The position numbers were made by a program, and so were the translations under genes. The notes beneath the pieces are model-generated. The model saw nothing but the letters and a program-made list of their open reading frames with translations. It had not been told where the DNA came from and made no database searches. From assembly GCF_009389585.1 (NCBI RefSeq), contig NZ_VIYG01000003.1, positions 1 to 64,000 of the forward strand: a DNA stretch of 64,000 bases, given 5' to 3'. Positions 18,286-27,458 of this stretch are shown here, piece after piece. This stretch comes from Oceanobacillus sp. CFH 90083. GTDB lineage: Bacteria > Bacillota > Bacilli > Bacillales > Amphibacillaceae. The first letter of the stretch is position 1. The number at the start of each line of letters is the position of its first letter.

Positions 18286-18761
18286 TGGAAGCATTTGATT
18301 ATATTGAAATGAAGGTGCCGGCGAAAGCGGAGTATATTGGTGTAATGCGTTTAACTCTATCAGGTGTTGCTAACCGGATGGGTTTTTCTTATGATGCAAT
18401 TGAAGACTTGAAAGTAGCCATATCAGAAGCTGTTACAAATGCTGTAGAGCATGCATATGAAGAGAAAGAATCTGGTGAGATTACCGTCGGCTTCGGCTTA
18501 TATGAAGACCGAATGGAGATCATCGTGGCTGACCGTGGAGGAAGCTTTGACTTAGAAGAAGTAAGGAATGAAACGGGGCCATATCAATCTGATGAACCTG
18601 TTGAGAAAATTCGGGAGGGAGGCTTTGGTTTATTCCTGATTGAAGCATTAATGGACGAAGTAAAAATCAACAATAAATATGGTGTAATGGTCATTATGAC
18701 TAAATATAACAGAGAAGAAGAGGTGGACATGGATGGCAGCCAAGTCTCAACCATACAATAG
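18285..18761 (+). CDS. rsbW: Anti-sigma-B factor and kinase RsbW
   Basis: A 158-residue GHKL kinase that sequesters sigma-B or phosphorylates RsbV. The N-box is AISEAVTNAVEHAYEE, the G1 box VADRGGSFD and the G2 box EGGFGLFLIEALMDEV. The ATG at 18285 overlaps the rsbV stop by one base; a GTG three bases earlier is an alternative. Its 3' end overlaps sigB by 29 bases, so the two are coupled. Confidence 0.96.
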   Translation: MEAFDYIEMKVPAKAEYIGVMRLTLSGVANRMGFSYDAIEDLKVAISEAVTNAVEHAYEEKESGEITVGFGLYEDRMEIIVADRGGSFDLEEVRNETGPYQSDEPVEKIREGGFGLFLIEALMDEVKINNKYGVMVIMTKYNREEEVDMDGSQVSTIQ

Positions 18762-19524
18762 AGGGGGAGATGAGGTTTACAGGTGGATAAGTGCGCTTCA
18801 GGAGGATCCGACAAATGAAGAATTACAGGAAAATATTGTTCTAACCTATCAGAATCTGGTTGGGTCTATTGCCCGAAAGTACTCTAAAAATAGTACTATT
18901 CATGAAGATCTTGTACAAGTTGGCATGATTGGCCTGCTTGGTGCAATTAAGAGGTACGATCCATCTTATGGTAAGTCATTTGAATCTTTTGCAATCCCCA
19001 CAATTATTGGTGAAATAAAACGATTTATACGAGATAAAACATGGAGTGTGCATGTACCCCGCCGTATAAAAGAGTTGGGACCCAAAATTCGCAAAAGTGC
19101 TGATGAACTGACGACCAAAAATCAAAAATCTCCTACCATTCAAGAAATTGCAGAACACATTGGTGTACCGGAAGAGGAAATTTTAGAAACAATGGAAATG
19201 AGTAAAAGCTACAAAGCTTTATCTGTTGATCATAAAATTGAAGCTGATTCAGACGGCAGTGAAGTTGCTATTTTGGATTTAATTGGTAATGAGGATAACA
19301 ATCTTAAAAGTTTGGAACAAAAAATGATACTTGAAAAAGTGTTTCCTGTTTTATCAGAACGGGAGCAGATGATTTTAGAATGTACCTATTTCAAAAATAT
19401 GAGCCAGAAAGAAACAGGAGAAATATTAGGCATTTCACAAATGCATGTTTCACGGCTTCAAAGACGAGCACTCCGTAAGCTGCGAGAAACGATGCAAAAG
19501 GAAAGTACAGAGGTATTCGATTGA
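18733..19524 (+). CDS. sigB: RNA polymerase sigma-B factor
   Basis: A 263-residue SigB/SigF/SigG-class sigma factor for the general stress regulon. Region 2 includes HEDLVQVGMIGLLGAIKRYDP and FESFAIPTIIGEIKRFIRD, with the core- and -10-contacting helices. Region 3 has HVPRRIKELGPKIRK, and region 4 a helix-turn-helix in KNMSQKETGEILGISQMHVSRLQRRALRKL for -35 recognition. Translation is coupled to rsbW and overlaps rsbX by 4 bases. Confidence 0.96.
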   Translation: MAAKSQPYNRGGDEVYRWISALQEDPTNEELQENIVLTYQNLVGSIARKYSKNSTIHEDLVQVGMIGLLGAIKRYDPSYGKSFESFAIPTIIGEIKRFIRDKTWSVHVPRRIKELGPKIRKSADELTTKNQKSPTIQEIAEHIGVPEEEILETMEMSKSYKALSVDHKIEADSDGSEVAILDLIGNEDNNLKSLEQKMILEKVFPVLSEREQMILECTYFKNMSQKETGEILGISQMHVSRLQRRALRKLRETMQKESTEVFD

Positions 19525-20126
19525 TTTCGGGCAGATATGTAGATGTTTCTGTCTATCAAAAGGCTAAAAAAGGTAACCATTTTTGTGGAGATAGTTACTT
19601 TTTTATAGAAGAAGACCAAATATTTCTGGGGGTGCTCGCAGATGGTCTTGGAAGCGGGGAAATTGCAAAGGAATCTTCACAAGCTGTCATCGATATTGTA
19701 AAACAGCATAAGAACAAAACAGTAAAAGAGGTTGTCGATTTATGTAATAAAGAGCTGATTGGTATGCGCGGTGCAGTAATGGGCATTCTGAAAATAGACT
19801 TAACCGATCAGACCTTTTCTTTTTCTACTATTGGAAATATCGGTATCATTATTTTTGAAAAAGCAGGTAAAAAGAAAAGAAATATTCCAAGCTCCGGGTA
19901 TTTGGGCTCTCGTTATCGGGGTGTAAAGGTAATGACTGAAAAATTAACGGAAGGAACAAATTTTATTGTGTTTTCCGATGGAGTGCAGGATAAAGAGTTA
20001 TCTGCGTGCTATTTTAAAGACTGTGATGTGGAGCGGATTACAAATGCTTATGCACAATATAATGACAACTCCAGGCAGGATGATACAACCTTAATGGCAA
20101 TTAGATACAAAGGAGAAAAAGATTGA
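19521..20126 (+). CDS. rsbX: RsbX PP2C-type phosphatase
   Basis: A 201-residue feedback phosphatase that dephosphorylates RsbS and RsbR and resets the stressosome. It starts at TTG 19521, overlapping the sigB end. PP2C motifs are FCGDSYF, VLADGLGSGEIAKESS, FSTIGNIGI, FSDGVQDKELS and RQDDTTLMAIRY. It closes the sigma-B operon with a terminator that overlaps the stop codon. Confidence 0.94.
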   Translation: MISGRYVDVSVYQKAKKGNHFCGDSYFFIEEDQIFLGVLADGLGSGEIAKESSQAVIDIVKQHKNKTVKEVVDLCNKELIGMRGAVMGILKIDLTDQTFSFSTIGNIGIIIFEKAGKKKRNIPSSGYLGSRYRGVKVMTEKLTEGTNFIVFSDGVQDKELSACYFKDCDVERITNAYAQYNDNSRQDDTTLMAIRYKGEKD

Positions 20127-20188
20127 TTTATATGAAAATAACATGGACATCGTTTCATTTGTTATTGTTTATAAATCAATCTTTTTAT
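20118..20188 (+). terminator. Terminator of the sigB operon
   Basis: AAAGATTGATTTATA pairs perfectly with TATAAATCAATCTTT, followed by TTATTA. The left arm contains the rsbX stop codon. Confidence 0.8.
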
Positions 20189-20255
20189 TATGTGAACAGG
20201 CATTATCAGGTTTAATTTGATACAATAGAGAGTAGCGTAAGGAGGAGAATAAGTC

Positions 20256-22415
20256 GTGACTGTAGATGAAAAATTATTAATGATTGTATCAAAAGATACT
20301 AGTATACAAGGAAACATTGTTTCAAAAGTCATTTCTCTCTTAGATGAGGGAAATACCGTTCCATTTATTGCAAGGTATAGAAAAGAAGCAACTGGCGGTT
20401 TAGATGAGGTAAAAATAAAAGAGATTCAGGATAGATGGACATATGTTCTTAACCTGTCTGAACGAAAGCAAGAAGTGCTCCGTATCATTGAAGAGCAAGG
20501 CAAACTGACAGATGACCTAAGAAATGAAATTGAAAGAGCGACACAGCTACAAAAGGTAGAGGATTTGTATCGTCCTTATAAACAAAAACGCCGTACAAGA
20601 GCAACCATTGCCAAAGAAAAAGGATTAGAGCCGCTGGCACTGACCATTTGGGAGCAGAAGGAATCCGTTGATTTAGAGCAGGAGGCAGCGCAGTATTTCT
20701 CGGAGGAGCACGAGCTGCATACGGTGGAAGACGTGCTTCAGGGAGTAAATGATATCATTGCTGAATGGATTTCGGACGAACCGGCTTACCGTGAGTTTAT
20801 CCGTGATGTCACAATGAAACAGGGAATCATCCAGTCAGAGGATAAAAATAAAGAAGCGGATGAAAAACAGATTTTTGAAATGTATTATGAATACAGTGAA
20901 GCGGTTCGTTCGTTGGTTTCCCATCGTATTCTTGCCCTTAACCGCGGAGAAAAAGAGGGGATATTGAAGGTACAGGTGGAGCCGCCTGTGGATAAAATAA
21001 TTTCTTTTTTAGAAAAAAAGGTGATTAAAAAAGCTTGTCCGCAAAATATCAAGGAATTATTAACAGCAGCAGTGGAAGATAGCTATAAAAGGTTAATTGA
21101 GCCGTCAGTGGAAAGAGAAATACGCAGTGCACTTACAGAAAAAGCAGAAGCACAGGCAATTGAAGTTTTCTCGGTTAATTTAAGAAATTTATTACTTCAG
21201 CCGCCATTAAAAGGGAAGGTTATTCTGGGAGTAGACCCTGCTTTCCGGACAGGCTGTAAGCTTGCTATTGTGGATGAGACAGGAAAAGTACATCAAATTA
21301 ACGTTATCTATCCAACTGCTCCAAAGAAAGATGTCAAAGGTGCAGAGAAGGTTGTCATCAGCTTGATTAATCAATTTAAAGTGGAATTGGTTGCGATTGG
21401 AAACGGAACAGCATCGAGAGAAACAGAGCAGTTTATTTCGGATGTGCTGGCAAATAACAAGCTGGATATTCCATATATTATTGTGAATGAGGCAGGTGCA
21501 AGTGTGTACTCAGCTTCAGCTTTAGCCAGAGAAGAATTTCCTGATTTGCAAGTAGAGGAAAGAAGTGCCGTCTCTATTGCAAGACGGGTGCAGGATCCAT
21601 TAGCTGAGCTTGTTAAAATTGATCCTAAATCCATCGGTGTTGGTCAGTATCAGCATGATGTCAGCCAAAAAGAATTATCTAATTCCCTGACATTTGTGGT
21701 TGAAACCGCGGTTAACCAGGTTGGTGTTAATGTGAATACAGCTTCCTCCTCGCTCCTGCAATATGTATCTGGTTTAAGTAAAACAGTAGCGAATAATGTG
21801 ATTAAGAAACGGGAAGAGGAAGGAAAATTCACAAGCCGTGAGCAATTAAAGAAAATTCCGCGGCTTGGTGCGAAAACATATGAACAGGCCATTGGCTTCC
21901 TGAGAATTATGGATGGCGATACACCGCTTGATCGCACACCGATTCACCCGGAAAGCTATCCGCATGTAAAAGCTTTGTTAAACAAACTGGGCTTTGATGA
22001 ACAAGCTCTGGGGACAGAGCCTTTACAGCAAAAGATTGAAAAGATAGATAAACAAGTTGTGGCAGAAGAACTGGAGCTTGGATTGCCGACATTAGAAGAT
22101 ATTTTGGAAGCATTAAGTAAGCCGGAACGTGATTTGCGTGATGATTTTCCACAGCCATTACTAAAGAAAAATGTCATGAATATGGAGGATTTACAGTCGG
22201 GCATGGAGTTGCAGGGAACAGTCCGTAATGTCGTTGATTTTGGTGTATTTGTTGATATTGGCGTCAAACAGGACGGGCTTGTGCATATTTCCAAAATGTC
22301 CAAGCAGTTCGTTAAGCATCCAATGGACATTGCTTCTGTTGGTGATGTAGTCACTGTCTGGGTAGATGATGTGAATGTTCAAAAAGGAAGAATTGCGCTT
22401 TCGATGATTCAGTAA
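20256..22415 (+). CDS. tex: Tex-family RNA-binding transcription accessory protein
   Basis: A 719-residue Tex protein (YdcI in B. subtilis), starting at GTG 20256 behind AAGGAGGAG. It has an N-terminal helical region with VPFIARYRKEATGGLDE, a YqgF-type RNase H-like fold (ILGVDPAFRTGCKLAIVDETG), helix-hairpin-helix repeats (SREQLKKIPRLGAKTYEQAIGF) and a C-terminal S1 domain from about residue 646 (GTVRNVVDFGVFVDIGVKQD). It acts in transcription and RNA metabolism by nucleic-acid binding. Placement after sigB matches B. subtilis. Confidence 0.95.
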   Translation: MTVDEKLLMIVSKDTSIQGNIVSKVISLLDEGNTVPFIARYRKEATGGLDEVKIKEIQDRWTYVLNLSERKQEVLRIIEEQGKLTDDLRNEIERATQLQKVEDLYRPYKQKRRTRATIAKEKGLEPLALTIWEQKESVDLEQEAAQYFSEEHELHTVEDVLQGVNDIIAEWISDEPAYREFIRDVTMKQGIIQSEDKNKEADEKQIFEMYYEYSEAVRSLVSHRILALNRGEKEGILKVQVEPPVDKIISFLEKKVIKKACPQNIKELLTAAVEDSYKRLIEPSVEREIRSALTEKAEAQAIEVFSVNLRNLLLQPPLKGKVILGVDPAFRTGCKLAIVDETGKVHQINVIYPTAPKKDVKGAEKVVISLINQFKVELVAIGNGTASRETEQFISDVLANNKLDIPYIIVNEAGASVYSASALAREEFPDLQVEERSAVSIARRVQDPLAELVKIDPKSIGVGQYQHDVSQKELSNSLTFVVETAVNQVGVNVNTASSSLLQYVSGLSKTVANNVIKKREEEGKFTSREQLKKIPRLGAKTYEQAIGFLRIMDGDTPLDRTPIHPESYPHVKALLNKLGFDEQALGTEPLQQKIEKIDKQVVAEELELGLPTLEDILEALSKPERDLRDDFPQPLLKKNVMNMEDLQSGMELQGTVRNVVDFGVFVDIGVKQDGLVHISKMSKQFVKHPMDIASVGDVVTVWVDDVNVQKGRIALSMIQ

Positions 22416-22443
22416 AGTTGATTATGATAAATAAAGAATAAGG

Positions 22444-22478
22444 AAAAGGGACTTCCGTGCTGTGAAGTTCCTTTTTTC
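22444..22478 (+). terminator. Terminator of tex
   Basis: AAGGGACTTC pairs with GAAGTTCCTT and is followed by TTTTTT. Confidence 0.7.
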
Positions 22479-22481
22479 AAT

Positions 22482-22526
22482 CAAAAAAAAGAAAGACTCT
22501 CACCTTGAGTAAGGGAGAAGTCTTCC
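22482..22526 (-). terminator. Terminator of katA
   Basis: On the minus strand AAGACTTCTC pairs with GAGAGTCTT, followed by TTCTTTTTTTT. Confidence 0.7.
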
Positions 22527-22539
22527 TTTTTATATGCTA

Positions 22540-24027
22540 TTATTTTACAGATTCCTCGTTTGCAGCTTCCACTTCATCAAGGGAAATACCCATTGCTTCT
22601 GCAACGCCTTTACCATAGTCAGGGTCAGCTTTATAGCAATTGTTGATATGGCGAAGTTTGACGCCTTTAGATACTGGAGCCATATCATCCGCTGTATTTT
22701 GGAAAAGAACTTGTTTTTGCTCATCAGACATTAAGCGGAATAACTTACCAGGCTGCTCGTAGTAAACTGCATCGTCTTCATCAAAGTCATAGTAATCTAC
22801 ATCAGCACCTAACTGTAATGCAGGCTCCTGATGCTCTTTGGTATCTTCCCACTCTCCGTATTGGTTCGGGCTGTAGCTGACTTGTCCACCTTGGTAAGGG
22901 ATAACACGCATTGCACCATCACGGTGATATGGATGGAAGTTTTTCGCGTTCTTTGGATAGTTAACTGGAATCTGCCAGTGGTTCACACCCAAACGGTAAC
23001 GCTGTGCATCTCCATAAGAGAATAGACGTCCTTGTAACATTTTATCCGGAGAGAAACCAATTCCAGGAACAATGTTCGTAGGAGCGAATGCTGCCTGCTC
23101 TACCTCTTCATGATAGTTTTCAGGATTTTTATTCAGTTCTAATTCACCAACTTCGATAAGCGGGAATTCATCTTTATACCATACTTTTGTTAAGTCAAAT
23201 GGGTTGTAAGGCATATTTTTAGCTTCTTCTTCAGTCATTACCTGAATGTACATTTTCCATTTAGGGAAATTGCCTGATTCAATCGCTTCGTATAAATCAC
23301 GCTGATGACTTTCGCGATCCGCGCCGACAATCTTTGCAGCTTCTTCATTCGAAAGATTTTCAATTCCTTGTTGAGATTTAAAGTGGAATTTCACCCATAC
23401 ACGCTCATTATCTGCATTGTATAAGCTGTATGCATGACTTCCAAATAAGTGCATGTTACGGTATGTTTTTGGAATTCCGCGGTCAGACATAACAATTGTA
23501 ACCTGATGAAGTGCTTCTGGTAAGCTGGACCAGAAATCCCAGTTTGCTTCAGGGCTCTTCATATTTGTTTTTGGATCACGTTTTACAACATGGTTTAAGT
23601 CCGGGAAACGTTTAGGATCTCTAAAGAAGAATACAGGGGTATTGTTACCGACTAAATCCCAGTTACCCTCTTCTGTGTAAAATTTCATCGCAGTTCCGCG
23701 AATATCACGTTCAGCATCAGCAGCTCCACGCTCACCAGCTACGGTAGAGAAGCGCAGGAACATGTCTGTTTTCTTTCCGACTTCAGAAAAGATACTTGCT
23801 TTTGTATATTTGGTAATATCATTCGTGATAGTTAATGTACCATAAGCTCCAGATCCTTTTGCGTGCATACGGCGTTCAGGAATGACTTCACGATCAAAGT
23901 GTGCAAGCTTTTCAAGGAACCAAAAATCTTCCATTAGTAATGGACCACGTGGACCGGCCGTTTTAGAATCATCATCATTCGGAACAGGAGCACCAAATGC
24001 AGTGGTCATTTTTCTTTTTTCACTCAT
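22540..24027 (-). CDS. katA: Monofunctional heme catalase (KatA type)
   Basis: A 495-residue clade-3-sized catalase that disproportionates hydrogen peroxide in the cytosol. His55 in [13 protein letters not shown] and Asn128 in [12 protein letters not shown] are the catalytic pair. The proximal heme Tyr is in [14 protein letters not shown]. The C-terminus carries the short flavodoxin-less end expected for this size. Monocistronic, with a terminator and a PerR-like operator upstream. It interrupts the tex to sprT synteny seen in B. subtilis, and is probably a local insertion. Confidence 0.96.
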   Translation of the reverse strand: MSEKRKMTTAFGAPVPNDDDSKTAGPRGPLLMEDFWFLEKLAHFDREVIPERRMHAKGSGAYGTLTITNDITKYTKASIFSEVGKKTDMFLRFSTVAGERGAADAERDIRGTAMKFYTEEGNWDLVGNNTPVFFFRDPKRFPDLNHVVKRDPKTNMKSPEANWDFWSSLPEALHQVTIVMSDRGIPKTYRNMHLFGSHAYSLYNADNERVWVKFHFKSQQGIENLSNEEAAKIVGADRESHQRDLYEAIESGNFPKWKMYIQVMTEEEAKNMPYNPFDLTKVWYKDEFPLIEVGELELNKNPENYHEEVEQAAFAPTNIVPGIGFSPDKMLQGRLFSYGDAQRYRLGVNHWQIPVNYPKNAKNFHPYHRDGAMRVIPYQGGQVSYSPNQYGEWEDTKEHQEPALQLGADVDYYDFDEDDAVYYEQPGKLFRLMSDEQKQVLFQNTADDMAPVSKGVKLRHINNCYKADPDYGKGVAEAMGISLDEVEAANEESVK

Positions 24028-24055
24028 AATATAGTTTCCCTCCTAAATATATTAA

Positions 24056-24070
24056 ATACAATTATTATAA
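24056..24070 (-). promoter_or_regulatory. PerR-box-like operator of katA
   Basis: Read on the minus strand, TTATAATAATTGTAT matches the PerR consensus TTATAATNATTATAA at 12 of 14 defined positions. It lies about 29 bases upstream of the katA start. It could in principle bind another Fur-family protein, but catalase is a classic PerR target. Confidence 0.6.
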
Positions 24071-24469
24071 TAACATAATAAATAGTAGATTGCTATTAAT
24101 ATTCTGTGTTATTTAGATGACTTTTTTTTTAATATTATATGGAAGTCTTTCTTAACAGTATCATTCGTATTTCTATGCGATAAAAAGTTAGGTTCTGTTT
24201 TTCTGTGAATAAAAATGAAAAGCTGCAGGAAGGATTCTATCAATTCTCAATTAGAGAATATAATTGAGAATTTTGGTGTGAAATGGTTGCGATTTAAATA
24301 GAATGGAAGTTCCTGATTTGCGCTTTTTTATATTTGGATGATAGTATTAATTAACCAAATTTTTAACGGATTAGCATCATGGAAAATGGTTGGGAAGTAA
24401 GTTTTTGGATACCTCGAAAATGAGGAGAAATACTAGCATGCCGTTGTATTTTCAGGAGGGTGTAACAAG
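24071..24469. other. Intergenic region without recognised gene
   Basis: AT-rich spacer between divergent katA and the sprT-like gene. A small AATTCTCAATT/AATTGAGAATT inverted repeat occurs near 24242-24272. I see no coding frame or known RNA. Confidence 0.4.
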
Positions 24470-24922
24470 ATGAACCCATTATCAGATAAGGAATTGCATC
24501 AATTAGTTAACCAGCTGTCAGAGACTTTTTTTCATAAACCTTTTATGGATAAAGTACAGTTTAATTCCCGTTTGCGGACTACTGGTGGAAGATATCTCCC
24601 CGGCAAACGGCTAATTGAATTAAATCCTAAATATGCATTGGAATTTGAAAAGGAAGAACTGATTGGTATCATTAAGCACGAGCTTTGCCATTATCATTTG
24701 CATATTGAAGGGAAGAGTTACGGACATCGCGATAAGGATTTTAAAGATCTCCTTGCACAAACAGGTTCTCCCCGCCATTGCAAACAATTGCCCTCAGAAC
24801 AGAAGCGCTGCCGCTATACGTATGAATGCAAGAAGTGTAATGCTATTTATAAAAGAGTAAGGAAAGTAGATGTGTCGAAGTATCGATGTGGGAAATGCAA
24901 AGGGAAATTAAACTTGATGTAA
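24470..24922 (+). CDS. SprT-like zinc metallopeptidase-fold protein
   Basis: A 150-residue SprT-family protein (YdcK type). The HExxH zinc motif is HELCH at 70-74 with a further His at 78, within IIKHELCHYHLHIEG. A C-terminal zinc ribbon has CKKC and CGKC. The ATG at 24470 follows CAGGAGG. Its place between tex and a tRNA cluster matches B. subtilis. The biological substrate in bacteria is not established. Confidence 0.9.
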   Translation: MNPLSDKELHQLVNQLSETFFHKPFMDKVQFNSRLRTTGGRYLPGKRLIELNPKYALEFEKEELIGIIKHELCHYHLHIEGKSYGHRDKDFKDLLAQTGSPRHCKQLPSEQKRCRYTYECKKCNAIYKRVRKVDVSKYRCGKCKGKLNLM

Positions 24923-25099
24923 ATTTTTTTGAAATAAGTATTGACGAATAATATTATCCATGGTAAATTAATGAAGCTGGCAGGAGATAATAGCTTTTCT
25001 TACTTTGAAAATGCATCTCACAGCTGTTGTCAAATTACTTCAATTTCTGATTTGTTTTCTTAAGCGAAAAAATATTTTCAAGAAATTTAAAAGTTTTTG

Positions 25100-25128
25100 T
25101 TGACAAAAAACAGGATATGTTATAAAAT
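25100..25128 (+). promoter_or_regulatory. Strong sigma-A promoter of the tRNA cluster
   Basis: A perfect -35 TTGACA at 25100-25105 and a -10 TAAAAT at 25123-25128 with 17-bp spacing lie 60 bases before the first tRNA. Confidence 0.75.
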
Positions 25129-25187
25129 ATTTCTTGTTGTTGCGTAAATTTAGATATTACATAGAAAATGATTGATTATTTTGATAT

Positions 25188-25262
25188 TCCACAGTAGCTC
25201 AGTGGTAGAGCAATCGGCTGTTAACCGATCGGTCGTAGGTTCGAATCCTACCTGTGGAGCCA
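25188..25262 (+). tRNA. tRNA-Asn (GTT)
   Basis: Cloverleaf with acceptor TCCACAG/CTGTGGA, anticodon GTT in CTGTTAACC, T-loop GGTTCGAATCC and encoded CCA. Confidence 0.95.
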
Positions 25263-25267
25263 TTATT

Positions 25268-25358
25268 GGAGAAGTACTCAAGTGGCTGAAGAGGCGCCCC
25301 TGCTAAGGGTGTAGGTCGTGTAAGCGGCGCGAGGGTTCAAATCCCTCCTTCTCCGCCA
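25268..25358 (+). tRNA. tRNA-Ser (GCT)
   Basis: Class II tRNA with a long variable arm, acceptor GGAGAAG/CTTCTCC, anticodon GCT in CTGCTAAGG and encoded CCA. Confidence 0.95.
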
Positions 25359-25374
25359 TTTTAATTTTCATAAT

Positions 25375-25446
25375 GGCCCGTTGGTCAAGCGGTTAAGACA
25401 CCGCCCTTTCACGGCGGTAACACGGGTTCGAATCCCGTACGGGTCA
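25375..25446 (+). tRNA. tRNA-Glu (TTC)
   Basis: Acceptor GGCCCGT/ACGGGTC, anticodon TTC in CCTTTCACG. CCA is not encoded; the gene ends in the discriminator A. Confidence 0.93.
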
Positions 25447-25474
25447 TCTTTCTAAAAAATTAAAATAAATAATT

Positions 25475-25551
25475 GGTCCGGTAGTTCAGTTGGTTAGAAT
25501 GCCTGCCTGTCACGCAGGAGGTCGCGGGTTCGAGTCCCGTCCGGACCGCCA
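25475..25551 (+). tRNA. tRNA-Asp (GTC)
   Basis: Acceptor GGTCCGG/CCGGACC, anticodon GTC in CTGTCACGC, encoded CCA. Confidence 0.95.
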
Positions 25552-25558
25552 TTATAGT

Positions 25559-25633
25559 TGGGCCATAGCCAAGCGGTAAGGCATCGGGTTTTGATCCCGT
25601 GTACCCTAGGTTCGAATCCTAGTGGCCCAGCCA
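25559..25633 (+). tRNA. tRNA-Gln (TTG)
   Basis: Acceptor TGGGCCA/TGGCCCA, anticodon TTG in GTTTTGATC, encoded CCA. Confidence 0.95.
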
Positions 25634-25724
25634 TTTTTCTTTTAGAAGGAATACATGCTGATACTATTAATAATAATAGTATTTTTTTATTGATAGGGCT
25701 ACATAAAAGTGAACTATCTAATAA

Positions 25725-25800
25725 GAGCCATTAGCTCAGTCGGTAGAGCATCTGACTTTTAATCAGAGGGTCGAAGGTTCGAATCCTTCATGGCTCACCA
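25725..25800 (+). tRNA. tRNA-Lys (TTT)
   Basis: Acceptor GAGCCAT/ATGGCTC, anticodon TTT in ACTTTTAAT, encoded CCA. Confidence 0.95.
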
Positions 25801-25810
25801 TTTTATTTTA

Positions 25811-25898
25811 GCGGATGTGGCGGAATTGGCAGACGCGCTGGAATCAGGCTCCAGTGTCCGTTAAGGACGTGGGGGTTCGACTCCCTTCATCCGCACCA
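25811..25898 (+). tRNA. tRNA-Leu (CAG)
   Basis: Class II tRNA with acceptor GCGGATG/CATCCGC, anticodon CAG between stem halves CTGGA and TCCAG, encoded CCA. Confidence 0.94.
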
Positions 25899-25911
25899 TT
25901 TTTTATATCAA

Positions 25912-25995
25912 GCGGTCGTGGCGGAATGGCAGACGCGCCAGGTTGAGGGCCTGGTGGGTGAATAACCCGTGTGGGTTCAAATCCCACCGACCGCA
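25912..25995 (+). tRNA. tRNA-Leu (GAG)
   Basis: Class II tRNA with acceptor GCGGTCG/CGACCGC, anticodon GAG between CCAGG and CCTGG. CCA is not encoded. Confidence 0.93.
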
Positions 25996-26014
25996 TCATA
26001 TGTAAAAACCATTC

Positions 26015-26047
26015 ATATCAAGGGTTTCAGACCTTTGATATTTTTTT
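26015..26047 (+). terminator. Terminator of the tRNA cluster
   Basis: ATATCAAGGG pairs with CCTTTGATAT (one G-U), followed by seven T. Confidence 0.85.
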
Positions 26048-26756
26048 ATATAATTTTTGACCATAATTAAGTGATGAAAATGAAATGTTTGAATTCAAAA
26101 GAAATCATCTAGTTTATTGGTAGTTTTTTGTGCTTAAATTTTTCCTGTAACTCCTGTGTGATTGCTTTAGTTGTTTGTTTTGAATTTCTCCAATTTGTAT
26201 AATAGTATTTGAACAAGTCTTTGTAAGCGTTTTATTGAATCTTGCGAAATGAGTGTCTATTTGATAACTTTTATTATATAGTCTTACCGAGTTCTAGGAA
26301 GCAAAATGTCCAGTGTGGGTTTCATGCTTCCCTTTTTGGTTCCGTATCGCAGGATAGCAGCAGCCGGAATGAAGATAGCTTATACAAAAGCAATTTGGGC
26401 ATGATTTTAAGCAGTTCCATGTTTTGCTGATAGGAACAATAATGAATTGTTTTTTGCAATTGTTTATATGTGTTTTGTTTTCTGTGCTTTATTTAAGGCC
26501 AAATCTATGTGTTAAAATAATCGTTGAGGTAATGAGAAACCTTGAATATGCTCATGCAAGATTTAAGCATACTAAGCACGCTTAAAGTAGTTTGGCTGAC
26601 GCACTGCCAGCCAATATTATTAACCCAAAAGAGGGTGTAATGAAACGAAGGAGCAATTTGGGAAAATGAAAGCTTTTGAACTGTAACAATGTTTATATCA
26701 ATAATTGATGATGTATTCTTAATAAATGATGAAACTCTAATGGATGTGGTGATGAA
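26048..26756. other. Gene-free stretch, possible decayed DoxX-like gene
   Basis: About 700 bases without an intact gene. Within 26310-26400 one frame gives VGFMLPF and then PYRRIAAAGMKIAY. Near 26600, after a stop, another stretch reads ALPANIINP. Together these recall the later part of DoxX-type membrane proteins (a basic turn, then FPANI). The match is weak and discontinuous, so I do not call it a pseudogene firmly. Confidence 0.25.
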
Positions 26757-27458
26757 ATGAATCAGAGAATAAACGAATACAACCAGCCAATTGGCGAAGC
26801 AATGCCTGGCTGGCAGAAACGAGCACTCCCTGAGGCCATGTATTATGTCGGGAAATATACAATTGTCACTAAGCTGACTTGCGAACATAGTAAAGCTCTC
26901 TATGAATGCTTTAACCACTCAAGCCCCAGTAATTGGACTTACTTACCTGAAGAGCCTCCTCAAAACGATGAAGAATTTGAGAAGATGCTACTGAGAAAAA
27001 TAGCAAGCAAGACAGAAGTTTTTTATGTTGTGCTGAGTAAACAGATGAATCAGCCTTTTGGGATTTTTAGTTTAATGAGGATTGACCAGGAAAATGGTGT
27101 AATGGAAGTAGGACATATCAATTTTTCAGATGCATTAAGAAAAACACGTCTATCTACCGAGGCGCATTATTTATTAGCTTCATATGTCTTTGATGAACTC
27201 CAGTACCGACGTTATGAATGGAAATGTGATTCTCTCAATGCTCCTTCTATACAAGCGGCCGAACGGTTAGGGTTTCAGTATGAAGGGACATTTAGAAACA
27301 ATGTGATTTATAAGCAACGCTCACGAAACACAAGCTAGTTTTCTATGCTAAAAGAAGAATGGCCTCTACATAAACAGGCAATAAATCAGTGGCTGGCAGA
27401 AGAGAACTTTGATGACGAAGGAGTTCAAGTTCAAAGGCTGGAAGCATTTAAGCAATAA
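26757..27458 (+). pseudogene. GNAT acetyltransferase interrupted by an amber codon
   Basis: The open frame gives 193 residues of a RimJ-like GNAT protein (EVGHINFSDALRKTRLSTEA and SIQAAERLGFQYEGTFRNN) and then stops at TAG 27336-27338. The frame continues open for 39 more codons, reading FSMLKEEWPLHKQAINQWL, to a TAA at 27456-27458. Relatives usually have a tryptophan at this place (RNTSWFSM-type), so TGG to TAG is the simplest explanation. The intact protein would be about 233 residues. The acetyl-CoA fold is nearly complete before the stop, so some activity might remain. It is monocistronic. Confidence 0.75.

Noticed and set aside
25188-25995. CRISPR-like repetition in the tRNA cluster
   Set aside because: The repeated GGTTCGAATCC-type segments are tRNA T-arms; there is no array of identical repeats and spacers in the window.
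26242-26430. 62-residue frame after the tRNA cluster
   Set aside because: No ribosome site or family; the only weak similarity (DoxX-like) is in a different frame.
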